Numbered from the stretch's first letter, positions 52,229 through 60,152 are shown. The stretch is DNA of 64,000 nt from an uncultured Rhodospirillaceae bacterium (GCA_937927415.1 CALBDS010000048.1:1-64000), one strand, 5' to 3'. The notes: generated by a model from the letters alone, not told the origin. Translations and numbers: made by a program.

Positions 52229-53203
52229 ATGGATCTGGCCGGGCTGCGGGTGGTGCGGGCGGTGGCCGACACGGGCAGCGTCAGCCGGGCGGCGGACACG
52301 CTGAACTGTGTGCAGTCCAACGTCACCGCGCGGCTGAAGAAGCTGGAGGAGGATCTGGGCACGCCGCTGTTCCATCGCCCCAACCAGGGGGCGGTGCGGG
52401 GGGGCGGGCGCGGCATGGTGCCCACCGCCGCCGGGCGAGTGCTGGCCGATTACGCCGACCGCATCCTGCGGATGGTGGAACAGGCCCGCCATGCGGTGGA
52501 CGAGGCGGCGGGCCGCGGCGGACGGCTGGCGGTGGGGTCGATGGAATCCACCGCCGCGGTGCGGCTGCCGCCGCTGCTGGCCCGTTTCCACCGGGCGCAC
52601 CCGCTGGTGGAGCTGACCATCGTGCCGGGCCATTCGGAAAACCTGCTGGCCGACGTGCTGGCCTATCGCCTGGACGGCGCCTTCGTCGGCAGCCCGGTGG
52701 TGCATCCCGATCTGGTGGCCGAACCGATGTTCGAGGAGGAAATGGTCCTGGCCGGTCCGGCAAGCTGGGGCGCGGGCGAGGGCTGGCCCGGCGGCACCGA
52801 CACGCCCGAGTCGCCGCGGGTGCTGCTGGCCTTCGGGCGCGGGTGCTTCTACCGCGCGCGGGCGGAAGCGGCGCTGCGCCGGGCGGGCATGGTGCCGTTC
52901 CGGGTGATGGAGTTCGGCACGCTGGACGCCATTCTCGGCTGCACCGCCGCCGGCATGGGGATGACGGTGATGCCGCGGGCGGTTCTGGCGCGCGAGCCGT
53001 GGCGCGGGCTGCTGGCGGTGCGGCCGCTGCCCGCCGACCTGTCGGCCATGCCCACCTTGTTCGTGCGCCGGGCCGACGTTCCGGTGACGGGGGTTTTGAA
53101 CGCCTTTCTGGCGCTGGTCGGCGGGACCGGCACCCCCGGCGGCGATGAGGCAAGAGCGCCCACAAAACCGGCGGGGTTGCAGCCGGCGGAGGCAACATGC
53201 TAG
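52229..53203 (+). CDS. LysR family transcriptional regulator
   Basis: A 324-residue LysR-type regulator. The N-terminal winged HTH (LRVVRAVADTGSVSRAADTLN, then CVQSNVTARLKKLEEDLGTPLFHR) is followed by a substrate-binding co-inducer domain. The C-terminal tail of about 25 residues is Pro/Ala-rich. ATG 52229 has GGGAGG just upstream. It is divergent from the MFS gene with 137 bp between the starts, which contains ATGAAT...ATTCAT half-sites (52164-52190) possibly used for binding. It likely controls the MFS-tautomerase operon. Confidence 0.9.
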   Translation: MDLAGLRVVRAVADTGSVSRAADTLNCVQSNVTARLKKLEEDLGTPLFHRPNQGAVRGGGRGMVPTAAGRVLADYADRILRMVEQARHAVDEAAGRGGRLAVGSMESTAAVRLPPLLARFHRAHPLVELTIVPGHSENLLADVLAYRLDGAFVGSPVVHPDLVAEPMFEEEMVLAGPASWGAGEGWPGGTDTPESPRVLLAFGRGCFYRARAEAALRRAGMVPFRVMEFGTLDAILGCTAAGMGMTVMPRAVLAREPWRGLLAVRPLPADLSAMPTLFVRRADVPVTGVLNAFLALVGGTGTPGGDEARAPTKPAGLQPAEATC

Positions 53204-53328
53204 GCAGGCCCGTGCGGTTGCCCGCGCCTCGACTCCGGTACGGTCCGGGCGGCTGACAGCGCGGCATGTGACCGGCCCCCCGAACGGCGGCCCCCAGCGG
53301 CCCCGGCCAGAACAGCGGAGAACGAACG

Positions 53329-53667
53329 ATGCCTTACGTCGTGACCGACGGCTGCATCAAGTGCAAGTACACCGATTGCGTCGAGGTGTGCCCCGTGGAT
53401 TGCTTCTACGAGGGCGCCAACATGCTGGTCATCAACCCCGACGAATGCATCGACTGCGGCGTGTGCGAACCGGAATGCCCGGCCGAGGCGATCATCCCCG
53501 ACACCCAGCCCGAAGCCGAACAGTGGCTGGAGCTGAACCGGGAATACTCCGGCAAGTGGACCAACCTGACCCGCAAGAAAGCGGCCCTGCCCGATGCCGA
53601 CGCCTTCAAGGGCGTGCCCGGCAAGCTGGCCGACCTGGACCCCACCCCCGGTCCCGGCAACGAGTGA
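53329..53667 (+). CDS. fdxA: Seven-iron ferredoxin
   Basis: A 112-residue 7Fe ferredoxin of the FdxA type, carrying one [3Fe-4S] and one [4Fe-4S] cluster. Cys positions are visible as CIKCKYTDCVEVCPVDC in the first part and CIDCGVCEPECP in the second. Such ferredoxins are low-potential electron carriers and are essential in several alphaproteobacteria. ATG 53329 has GGAG about 9 bp upstream. It is followed by carD after a long leader; the fdxA-carD pair is conserved in alphaproteobacteria. Confidence 0.95.
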   Translation: MPYVVTDGCIKCKYTDCVEVCPVDCFYEGANMLVINPDECIDCGVCEPECPAEAIIPDTQPEAEQWLELNREYSGKWTNLTRKKAALPDADAFKGVPGKLADLDPTPGPGNE

Positions 53668-53672
53668 CACGG

Positions 53673-53702
53673 CGGGGGTGCCGGACCTGTCCGGCGCCCC
53701 CG
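53673..53702 (+). terminator. Hairpin after fdxA, possible terminator
   Basis: CGGGGGTGCCGGAC pairs with GTCCGGCGCCCCCG with a single G-T mismatch. Only a weak T-run (TTCC) follows, so termination is uncertain. Confidence 0.45.
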
Positions 53703-53860
53703 TTCCGGCCGCCGGCCCGGCACCCAGCGGGCCGGCGTTGTCGTGTCCGCAGGGCCACGGCACGCGCTTTCATCATACCGCAGCCCGATGCTATGCGATT
53801 CCGGCGGGGCGGGTATCCTCTGCCGGGGCGTGAATCTCTCCGCCACCGGCTGCCTTCCAT

Positions 53861-53889
53861 TTGTAACTGGGCCGTAACATCGCTATAAT
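53861..53889 (+). promoter_or_regulatory. Sigma-70-like promoter of carD
   Basis: TTGTAA at 53861-53866, a 17-bp spacer, and a perfect TATAAT at 53884-53889. This stands out in the GC-rich genome. Transcription from here would give a leader of about 180 nt before carD (ATG 54074). The rest of the 53668-54073 gap contains the fdxA hairpin and no ORF I can support. Confidence 0.7.
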
Positions 53890-54073
53890 GCGTGCGCGGG
53901 GACGGCCTCTGCGCCATTGCCGGCCCCCTTGTTGCGTTAAACCCTTATGACTGTCGGTTTCTGCCGAAGTGGATACCACCCCTTCGGTCGGGCCGCTACT
54001 GTCGGATGTCTTTCGCCCTGTTCCACCGGGGCGGTCAAAATGGCGTGATCGCGAGACGTGAGAGCCAAACAAG

Positions 54074-54574
54074 ATGTCGAACAAGCTTGAGTTCGAAGCG
54101 GGTGACTTCGTTGTCTACCCGGCCCATGGCGTCGGAAGAGTTGAAGGGATTGAGACCCATTCCATCGCTGGCATGGAAGTCCAGCTTTACGCGATCACTT
54201 TCGAAAAAGAGCGCATGACGCTCAAGGTGCCGGTGCCCAAGGCCAAGAACGCCGGCCTGCGCCGTCTGTCCAGCAAGGACCGGATCAAGACCGCCCTGGA
54301 AACCCTGGAAGGGCGTTCGCGCATCCGCCGCACCATGTGGAGCCGCCGCGCCCAGGAATATGAAGCCAAGATCAATTCCGGCGATCCCGTCGCCATCGCC
54401 GAGGTGGTGCGCGATCTGTACCGCGGCACCGACCAGTCCGACCAGTCCTACAGCGAACGCCAGATCTATCAGTCGGCGCTGGAACGTCTGGCCCGTGAAC
54501 TGGCCGCCGTCGAAAAGATCGACGAACTCAAGGCCACCGAACGGCTGGAACAAGTTCTGAAGAAGGCCGCCTGA
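54074..54574 (+). CDS. carD: CarD/CdnL family transcriptional regulator
   Basis: A 166-residue protein of the CarD/CdnL/TRCF family. The N-terminal RNA-polymerase interaction domain starts EFEAGDFVVYPAHGVGRVEGIE and the helical C-terminal part is basic and DNA-binding. CarD binds RNA polymerase beta at promoters, stabilises open complexes and supports rRNA transcription and growth. Length is normal. The start is preceded by a long leader with a consensus promoter. A stable hairpin at 54606-54635 follows. Confidence 0.95.
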   Translation: MSNKLEFEAGDFVVYPAHGVGRVEGIETHSIAGMEVQLYAITFEKERMTLKVPVPKAKNAGLRRLSSKDRIKTALETLEGRSRIRRTMWSRRAQEYEAKINSGDPVAIAEVVRDLYRGTDQSDQSYSERQIYQSALERLARELAAVEKIDELKATERLEQVLKKAA

Positions 54575-54605
54575 CCGGGCCGCTTCCGACGACGGTACGT
54601 TACGC

Positions 54606-54635
54606 GAAGGGGCGGTCCCAACGGGCCGCCCCTTC
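54606..54635 (+). terminator. Rho-independent-type terminator after carD
   Basis: GAAGGGGCGGTCC pairs with GGGCCGCCCCTTC (13 bp, one G-T pair) around a CAAC loop, 31 bp past the carD stop. A modest T-containing sequence (ACCGTTTC) follows. Confidence 0.65.
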
Positions 54636-54641
54636 ACCGTT

Positions 54642-55175
54642 TCAGGCCGGCGGCTGTGCCCGGCACGCTTCGCCGACTCCCAGCAGGGTGGCGAAACGGT
54701 TGGGATGCAGGATCGGGGTCCGCCCCACCCGCCCCAGCGCCAGGACCGCCTTGTCCTGGGTGACCAGGGCGTCGGCGTCCCCCGCCAGGGCCAGGGCGAG
54801 GAACTTGTCATCGGTGGCATCGCTGCACAGGCGCACCGCCGGGACCGGCATGACCATCCGCGATTCCCGCCAGAGGGCATCAAGAAAATCCCGCCGCGCC
54901 TCGGCCGGGACATAGCGGTCGAATCCGGGGCGATTCATCACCTCCGCCAGTTCGCCCAGCGTCTCGGGCGACAGCAGCAACACGCCCTGCGCCCGTGCCG
55001 CCGCCACCACCGCGGCCATCAACACCCCGTGGTGCCGGTGTCTGGGGTGCCGGTGCCCGGCCACCGGCGGCAGGACCGCCGCCAGCAGCACATTGGTGTC
55101 CAGAACATAACGGGGGCGCGGAAGAGCGCCGGCCTTATCATTGTCCCGAACGATACCTATATTCCTGTCGTCCAT
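54642..55175 (-). CDS. PIN-domain protein, TA-toxin-like (orphan)
   Basis: A 177-residue PIN-domain protein of the group annotated as putative toxin component (PilT N-terminus). Acidic active-site residues are seen in YVLDTNVLL, LGELAEV, ATDDKFLALAL and LVTQDKAVL. The N-terminal 22 residues precede the domain and a His/Arg-rich loop (AGHRHPRHRHHG) interrupts it. No antitoxin gene lies next to it, so it may be a stand-alone ribonuclease or a remnant. The start at 55175 is the first ATG; later starts are possible. Confidence 0.78.
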   Translation of the reverse strand: MDDRNIGIVRDNDKAGALPRPRYVLDTNVLLAAVLPPVAGHRHPRHRHHGVLMAAVVAAARAQGVLLLSPETLGELAEVMNRPGFDRYVPAEARRDFLDALWRESRMVMPVPAVRLCSDATDDKFLALALAGDADALVTQDKAVLALGRVGRTPILHPNRFATLLGVGEACRAQPPA

Positions 55176-55271
55176 CGCATCACCATCCCGCTCCCGCGGG
55201 GAAGATCGGTTTTTGATAAATTTCGCGGCGAACTTACGGCAAATTTTACCTTGCCCTGCTGCGTAACATTC

Positions 55272-55300
55272 TTGTGACGATACACCCTATGGGGTAGAAG
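55272..55300 (+). promoter_or_regulatory. Possible promoter of the CheY-CheC pair
   Basis: TTGTGA (55272-55277), 17-bp spacer, TAGAAG (55295-55300), 38 bp upstream of the receiver ATG. The -10 element is imperfect, so the call is tentative. Confidence 0.35.
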
Positions 55301-55337
55301 AAAGCGCCCGTTGCCGGTTGAACCAGGAATTTTCGGC

Positions 55338-55697
55338 ATGACCACCATCCTCGTCGTTGATGATAGCCGTTTGGCCCGTGACATGGTGAGCAGCGCCATT
55401 GCTTCGCTGCAACCCGGCTGGACCATCCTGACCGCCGTCAGCGGCGATGACGCCCTGGCCAAGCTGGGGGCGGAGGCACCGATAGCCGCCGTGGTCGATT
55501 ACAACATGCCGGGCATGGACGGGCTGGCCCTGGCGGGCCACCTGCGGGACCGCTTTCCCGGCATGCCCATCGGCATCCTGACCGCCAACGTCCAGGACGC
55601 CCTGCGCAAGAAGGCAGAGGCTTTGGGCTGCCGTTTCCTGCCCAAACCGATCACCGTGGACAAGATCCGCGGTTTCCTCAGCGATTCCGGGGTGTGA
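55338..55697 (+). CDS. CheY-like response regulator
   Basis: A 119-residue single receiver: VVDDSRLAR pocket, phospho-acceptor D54 in AVVDYNMP, Lys in LPKPITVDK. ATG 55338 has AGGAA upstream. It overlaps cheC by GTGA. It is separate from the main che operon (26-36 kb), so the pair may form a distinct branch whose phosphorylated form is turned over by the adjacent phosphatase. Confidence 0.92.
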   Translation: MTTILVVDDSRLARDMVSSAIASLQPGWTILTAVSGDDALAKLGAEAPIAAVVDYNMPGMDGLALAGHLRDRFPGMPIGILTANVQDALRKKAEALGCRFLPKPITVDKIRGFLSDSGV

Positions 55698-56332
55698 ACG
55701 CCATGCAGAATCGGGGGCAGGATCGGGGCCTGGAACTGGACGCCGACGAAGCGGACGCCATCGCCGAGTTGTTCAACATCGGCATGGGTGAATCCGCCGC
55801 CGCCCTCAGCGGCATGGTGGGGGAAGAGGTTCTGCTGTCGGTTCCCGCCCTGCGGGTCCAGCACCGCTCGGACATCATCAACGCCATCCCCCCCGGCGAG
55901 GCGCGGCGCATGTGCGCGGTGCAGGAGGCGTTCTCCGGCCCCTTCTCCGGCGAAGCGATGCTGCTGTTCCCCGAGCCGGAGGGGATGGCGCTGGTGCGCC
56001 GGCTGATTCCCGGCGATGCCACCACCCCCGGCGACGACGAACAGGACGCGCTGACCGAGATCGGCAACATCATCCTGAACGGCTGTCTGGCCAGCTTTTC
56101 CAACCTGATCGCCAGCGAGGTGGCGGGCAGCGTTCCCGGCTACCGCGCCGGCACCGCCGAACAGGTGATCGGCCACGCCGAAGACCCGGTGCTGTCGGTC
56201 AGCATCGATGTCGGTCTGGCCGCGGGCGATGTGTCGGGGCAGGTGATGTTCCTGCTGGACATCGCCTCGCGTGAAGCCTTCGGGCGCGCGGTTCAGCGGC
56301 TGATCGCGGGGGCCGGCGGCACCGCCGGCTGA
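55694..56332 (+). CDS. cheC: CheC-type phosphatase
   Basis: A 212-residue protein of the CheC/FliY/CheX family that dephosphorylates CheY-P. Both active-site motifs of the D-x3-E-x2-N type are present, ADAIAELFNIGMGESAA near the start and DALTEIGNIILNGCLAS in the second half, each followed by a conserved Pro, so it should have full CheC-like activity. GTG 55694 overlaps the receiver stop (GTGA). An in-frame ATG at 55703 with GGGGTG upstream is an alternative. CheC also controls CheD in Bacillus; cheD is in this window at 33990. Confidence 0.92.
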   Translation: MNAMQNRGQDRGLELDADEADAIAELFNIGMGESAAALSGMVGEEVLLSVPALRVQHRSDIINAIPPGEARRMCAVQEAFSGPFSGEAMLLFPEPEGMALVRRLIPGDATTPGDDEQDALTEIGNIILNGCLASFSNLIASEVAGSVPGYRAGTAEQVIGHAEDPVLSVSIDVGLAAGDVSGQVMFLLDIASREAFGRAVQRLIAGAGGTAG

Positions 56333-56347
56333 TCCCCCCGTCCCCCA

Positions 56348-57250
56348 TCAGTTCCCATCCCTGAGCACGGCGGCAATCTGCGGCGCCAGCGGCAGGGTGT
56401 TGCTGGGGTGCGGCACCCCGTCGGCCGAGCGCACCGGCGCGATGCCGGTGTCGGCGAAGCGTTGGCGTGCGGCATCGCCGAACAGGGCGTGGACACCATA
56501 GACTCCGGCCACCGTCCCCCCCGCCGCCCGCACCGCCGCGGCGCAGGAGATGATGGTTTCGCCGGAACTGATGACATCATCGACGATCACCACCCGCCGC
56601 CCGGCCAGCCCGGCGGCCATCACAGCGGCGGGCAGTTCCACCGACACGTCGCGGTCGCCGCGGCGCACCTTGCGCCCCACCACCCACGGCAGGCCCAGCG
56701 GTTCCGCCACCCCGCGCACCAGCGGTTCGGACTCCTCGTCGGGGCCGGCGATGACGGTGCCGTCCCCCACCCGCTCCGCCGCCAGATGGGCGGCGATGAC
56801 CCCGGCCCCGGACAGGGCGGTCGCCGGGCGTCCGGGAAACACCGCGTCAAGCTGGTGGGTGCGGTGCAGATGCGGTTCGACGCAGACAAAGCGGTCGAAA
56901 TGCTGGGCCAGCAGGGCGCCGATGACGGTCTGGCTGACTGGCTCGCCGGGGCGGAAAATGGCGTCCTGGCGCATATAGGCCATATAGGGGGCGACCAGGC
57001 ACAGATGCTCCGCCCCCTGGCGGCGCAGCACCGAGGCTGCCAGCAGCAGTTCCACCAGCTTGTCGTTGGGCCGGTCGAGGGAGCGGTAGACCACCGCCCG
57101 TTCCACCGGCTGCGGCAGCCGCACAAGGCTTTCGCCGTCGGGAAAGCGATGAAGCTCGGCGATGTGGCACGGCACGTTCAGGGCCGCGGCCAGCCGCGCC
57201 GCCCCGTCCGCCGATTCCGGAAAACCATAGACCGCCGTGTAACGGCTCAT
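56348..57250 (-). CDS. PRPP-synthetase-like ribose-phosphate diphosphokinase
   Basis: A 300-residue protein of the ribose-phosphate pyrophosphokinase family. It has the PRPP-binding loop VVIVDDVISSGETI, the ribose-phosphate contact region FPDGESLVRL, and PHLHRTHQLD. It is shorter than the canonical 310-315-residue Prs and diverges enough (probably class III-like) that a specialised or archaeal-type PRPP synthase is likely. ATG 57250 was chosen because the frame extension beyond it falls in a non-coding divergent region. The housekeeping prs may be elsewhere. Confidence 0.85.
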   Translation of the reverse strand: MSRYTAVYGFPESADGAARLAAALNVPCHIAELHRFPDGESLVRLPQPVERAVVYRSLDRPNDKLVELLLAASVLRRQGAEHLCLVAPYMAYMRQDAIFRPGEPVSQTVIGALLAQHFDRFVCVEPHLHRTHQLDAVFPGRPATALSGAGVIAAHLAAERVGDGTVIAGPDEESEPLVRGVAEPLGLPWVVGRKVRRGDRDVSVELPAAVMAAGLAGRRVVIVDDVISSGETIISCAAAVRAAGGTVAGVYGVHALFGDAARQRFADTGIAPVRSADGVPHPSNTLPLAPQIAAVLRDGN

Positions 57251-57452
57251 CGGGTCACCTGTTCTGTCGCGTCGTCGGGAAGGCCCGCTCCCCCCGTCAC
57301 TGTGGCCCGAGGTGCCACGGTTTGGCAAACCCCGCATCGGCGTTTCCCCCTCCGCACACGGCGGTGTGAAGGCGGTAGGGCGCTTTGCCACGGCCCCGCC
57401 CATCGGCGGATGCCCCCCTCGCGCACGGGACACCGGCGCATCGGGCACCGAT

Positions 57453-57782
57453 ATGACGGAAAACAGCCCCACAAACCGGAGCCATCCGCCCGTGCCCCCC
57501 ATTCCCATGCGCCACCCGGCCCCCTCCGACCGCCCGCTCACCCCCCAGGGACTGCCCACGGAGGAGGTGGCGGAACGGCTGGCCGTCTATCTGTCGGGAA
57601 TGCCGGCGGACGTGCGCGAAGCCGCCCTTGTGGCCTATCGCGGGGTGACGGTGGCGCTGATGACCCGGCGGCGGATCACGCCGGAAGACGCAGAAAAGCG
57701 GATGGACCACATCATGGGTCTCATCCGCTCGCGTCTGGCGGCCATCGAACGGGCCGGGGGCGGGGTGCCGGGACGGGCCTGA
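57453..57782 (+). CDS. Small hypothetical protein (109 aa)
   Basis: A 109-residue protein with a Pro-rich N-terminus (about 1-35) and a helical part containing EEVAERLAVYLSGMPADV, MTRRRITPEDAEKRMDHIMG and LIRSRLAAIERAG. No family is recognised. ATG 57453 is the earliest start compatible with normal composition; a shorter form from ATG 57510 is possible. It is divergent from the PRPP-synthetase gene and its end forms a terminator with sequence at 57759-57800. Confidence 0.6.
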   Translation: MTENSPTNRSHPPVPPIPMRHPAPSDRPLTPQGLPTEEVAERLAVYLSGMPADVREAALVAYRGVTVALMTRRRITPEDAEKRMDHIMGLIRSRLAAIERAGGGVPGRA

Positions 57783-57800
57783 GGCACCCCGCCTCTTTTT
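57759..57800 (+). terminator. Rho-independent terminator overlapping the end of the 109-aa gene
   Basis: GGCGGGGTGCC (57759-57769) pairs perfectly with GGCACCCCGCC (57783-57793) around a 13-nt loop, followed by TCTTTTT (57794-57800). The left arm lies within the last codons of the gene and the T-run ends 5 bp before the convergent Tim44-like gene. Confidence 0.88.
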
Positions 57801-57804
57801 ACAC

Positions 57805-58896
57805 TTAATGGGACTGCTGGATCGCCGACACCACCCACGCCCCGCCGCGGGGACGGGTGAAGGTCCACAGTTCGGTGGCCTCGGTGGGCTGGCTGGCGTT
57901 GCCCGCCACCACCCGGCCGCCGGCGCGTTCCACCGTCACGTCGATGCAGGCGAAGCGCAGGGCGACGGTGGCGTATTCGGTCATGCCCTCGACCCAGGAT
58001 TCGGCCAGATCACCCTGAAGCAGCTTCACGTCGCTGACGCGGTTGACCACGCCGCGGGCGGAATTGGCGGCCAGATCCTCGCTGAAGTACGACACCATTT
58101 CCGGGGTCGCCAGCGCGCGCAGCGCCGCCGCATCCTCACGGGAATAGGCGCCCTGCACCTCGGTCAGCAGCCGTTCGAAGGCGGCGTAGTCGTTCGGCCC
58201 GATGCCGATGTCGTCATGGGCGGTGCGCGGCTGTGCCGGGGCCGGCTGGGCGGAACCGCCGCCCATCAGACCACCCAGGCCACCCGCCAGACCGCCCAGA
58301 CCCTGGCGCGGGCTGTTCATGGCACCGTCCGGCGCGTGGGAGCCGTGATTCAGGCCGCCGGCATTCTGATTCATGCCTCCGGCATAGGCCGGCTGCCCGC
58401 CCTGCTGACGGCGGCGGAAGAAGCCGATGGCCAGCTTGACCAGCACCACCACCAGCAGAACCTGCAGGGCAAAGCCCAGGATGCCGGCAAAGCCTTCCAG
58501 GCCGCTGAAGAAGCCGCCGCCGAACAGCAGGCCGGCGATGCCCGCCCCCAGCAGGCCGCCCATCACCGCCCCCATGAAGCCCCCGCGGGAGAAGAACCCG
58601 CCCGAGGCCGGGCGCTGCTGCATGCCGGGGTTGGCCATACCCGGCTGATTCATGCCGGGCTGGTTCATCCCCGGCTGGGCCGTGGTCGGCGGCGCCGTGG
58701 TGCGTTCCATGGGCTGGGCGGTGCGGGGAGCGGTGGAGGTGGCGGCGGGGGCGTCATAGGTCCGGCTGCCGCGGCTGCCGCTGGAGCTGGACCCGCCGGC
58801 CCGCGCATCGGCCAGGCCGGCGGACAGCGCGATCACCAGCGCCGCCGACAGGGCGGTCACGGTGCGGAAACGGCGGGAGGAGCAAAGGGCGTTCAT
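57805..58896 (-). CDS. Tim44-like domain protein
   Basis: A 363-residue envelope protein. Residues 1-30 contain a signal-like or membrane segment (TVTALSAALVIALSAGLADA), then a Ser/Gly/Pro-rich linker with QPGMNQPGMNQPGM repeats, two more hydrophobic Gly-rich segments (GFMGAVMGGLLGAGIAGLLFGG and LGFALQVLLVVVLVKLAIGF, the latter a clear helix), and a C-terminal Tim44-like domain (DYAAFERLLTEVQGAYSRED to the end). Bacterial Tim44-like proteins are membrane-associated with poorly known function. ATG 58896 gives the natural start; ATG 58956 upstream in frame is less likely. Confidence 0.85.
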   Translation of the reverse strand: MNALCSSRRFRTVTALSAALVIALSAGLADARAGGSSSSGSRGSRTYDAPAATSTAPRTAQPMERTTAPPTTAQPGMNQPGMNQPGMANPGMQQRPASGGFFSRGGFMGAVMGGLLGAGIAGLLFGGGFFSGLEGFAGILGFALQVLLVVVLVKLAIGFFRRRQQGGQPAYAGGMNQNAGGLNHGSHAPDGAMNSPRQGLGGLAGGLGGLMGGGSAQPAPAQPRTAHDDIGIGPNDYAAFERLLTEVQGAYSREDAAALRALATPEMVSYFSEDLAANSARGVVNRVSDVKLLQGDLAESWVEGMTEYATVALRFACIDVTVERAGGRVVAGNASQPTEATELWTFTRPRGGAWVVSAIQQSH

Positions 58897-59016
58897 GGGC
58901 GTTGCGTCGTCTTGTTGGGATGAGGGGACGGCGTTCGCCCGTATATGTAAGGGCACGGGATGCGTTTTTTCAGGGGGTGCCCTGCGGTTTCTTCCCCCGT
59001 GCCCTCCACCCCATGT

Positions 59017-59322
59017 TCAGCAGCACTCATCCTCCAGCTTGCGCAGCAGCGCCAGCCCCTCGGTGTCGTCGTGATCGTCGAACAGCTCCTCGATGTAATA
59101 GACGTGGGAGCACAGCAGGCACAGACCATCGGCGGTGCGGGCGTGCACGTCCTCGGCCTTGGCGATGCGCTCCTTGAAGCGTTCCCAGAAGGGGTTCGTC
59201 TTGGCCGGGTCGTTGATGTGGGCCATGATCGCGGCCAGCAGGCGGGTGCTGTTGTCCTCGCAATCGATGCCGCGGAAGCTGACGTAACGGTCGGGGTTGT
59301 CGGGCTGGGCCGTGTCGCTCAT
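59017..59322 (-). CDS. cowN: CowN, N2-fixation-sustaining protein
   Basis: A 101-residue protein matching CowN, which lets nitrogenase work in the presence of carbon monoxide. Recognisable parts are DRYVSFRGIDCEDNSTRLLA, NDPAKTNPFWERFKERI and the C-terminus LALLRKLEDECC. CowN binds and shields nitrogenase MoFe protein, so its presence strongly suggests this organism fixes nitrogen; nif genes are not in this window. ATG 59322 was chosen because it matches the family N-terminus; the frame extends further upstream. The upstream gap of 146 bp contains a 9-bp direct repeat, and a PAS-LytTR regulator of the RcoM type is encoded behind it. Confidence 0.93.
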   Translation of the reverse strand: MSDTAQPDNPDRYVSFRGIDCEDNSTRLLAAIMAHINDPAKTNPFWERFKERIAKAEDVHARTADGLCLLCSHVYYIEELFDDHDDTEGLALLRKLEDECC

Positions 59323-59412
59323 GGGGTCCGTCCGGGGTTGCTGGAAGGGGAAGTCCCCCTTTCTTCCGGAAAGCCGGCGGGGGCCGCAACGGCCCGTCAA
59401 CGGGCGGCACCA

Positions 59413-59441
59413 CCGCTTCACGAACGGCGTTTCCGCTTCAC
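59413..59441 (-). promoter_or_regulatory. 9-bp direct repeat, candidate LytTR (RcoM-like) binding site at cowN
   Basis: On the minus strand GTGAAGCGG occurs twice, 20 bp start to start (59413-59421 and 59433-59441 as CCGCTTCAC on the plus strand). A partial third copy, AAGCGG, is at 59461-59466. LytTR proteins generally bind 9-bp direct repeats about two helical turns apart. A TTGACG that could be a -35 element follows 12 bp beyond the repeats, toward cowN. The spacing makes it a good activator site. Confidence 0.55.
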
Positions 59442-59468
59442 CAATTGCACGTCCACCAAACCGCTTGC

Positions 59469-60152
59469 CTACACCGCAAACAGGCGGCGGATGGTGTCCA
59501 GCCGCGACCGGCTGACCGGCACCAGCGGCGTGGCGGCGGCGGTGGTCACCAGCATGGTGCGCCCGTCTTCGCGCTGCACCCCGCTGGTGTGGTGCAGGTT
59601 GACGATGTAGCTACGGTGGACGCGCAGGAAGCTGGCCCGGTCCAGCCGGTCTTCCAGTTCCGACAGGGCCAGCGGGCAGAACCCATCCTCGGTCCGGGTG
59701 GCGGCGATGGTGTAATGGCCCTCGGCCCGCAGATAGACCACCTCGTCCAGCGGCAACAGCGCCACCCCCGCTCCGCGCGACACCGGCAGTTTCAGCAGCG
59801 GCGCCGGGGCGCTGGCGGTGGCGGCGGTGATCGGTTCCTCATCGACGGGATAGAGGGTCAGGCAGATCCCCTCCCCCATCGCCAGCGCCGTGGCCTTCAG
59901 CAGCAGCACCCGCCCCGGCAGGGTCACGGCCATGGAAGCCCCCTGCTGTTCCCGCGCCGCCTGGAGAATCCACGACAGCTTCCCGCGCGCGGCGGGGGGA
60001 TGCACGGCGGCGATGTCCTGCCCCACCAGCTTGGGCGCCGAATAGCCCAGCAGATGTTCCGCCGTGTGGTTGAGCGACCGGATGCGCCCGGCATCGTCCA
60101 GCAGGACCACCCCGGCTTCCAGGCGTTGCAGGCGATAGGCGAAACTGTCCAT
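59469..60152 (-). CDS. rcoM: PAS-LytTR transcriptional regulator, RcoM-like CO sensor
   Basis: A 227-residue single-component regulator: an N-terminal PAS domain (about residues 5-105) and a C-terminal LytTR DNA-binding domain (about 120-225; VVYLRAEGHYT and SFLRVHRSYIVNL are typical). This layout is that of RcoM, the heme-based CO sensor of Burkholderia xenovorans. From memory of that protein, its heme His lies in a sequence like LHPEKSRDKL, and here H51 lies in VHPPAARGKL. M92 might supply the second ligand, though the alignment there is poor. It is immediately upstream of cowN with a repeat between. Plain PAS-LytTR regulation by another ligand remains possible. Confidence 0.72.
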   Translation of the reverse strand: MDSFAYRLQRLEAGVVLLDDAGRIRSLNHTAEHLLGYSAPKLVGQDIAAVHPPAARGKLSWILQAAREQQGASMAVTLPGRVLLLKATALAMGEGICLTLYPVDEEPITAATASAPAPLLKLPVSRGAGVALLPLDEVVYLRAEGHYTIAATRTEDGFCPLALSELEDRLDRASFLRVHRSYIVNLHHTSGVQREDGRTMLVTTAAATPLVPVSRSRLDTIRRLFAV

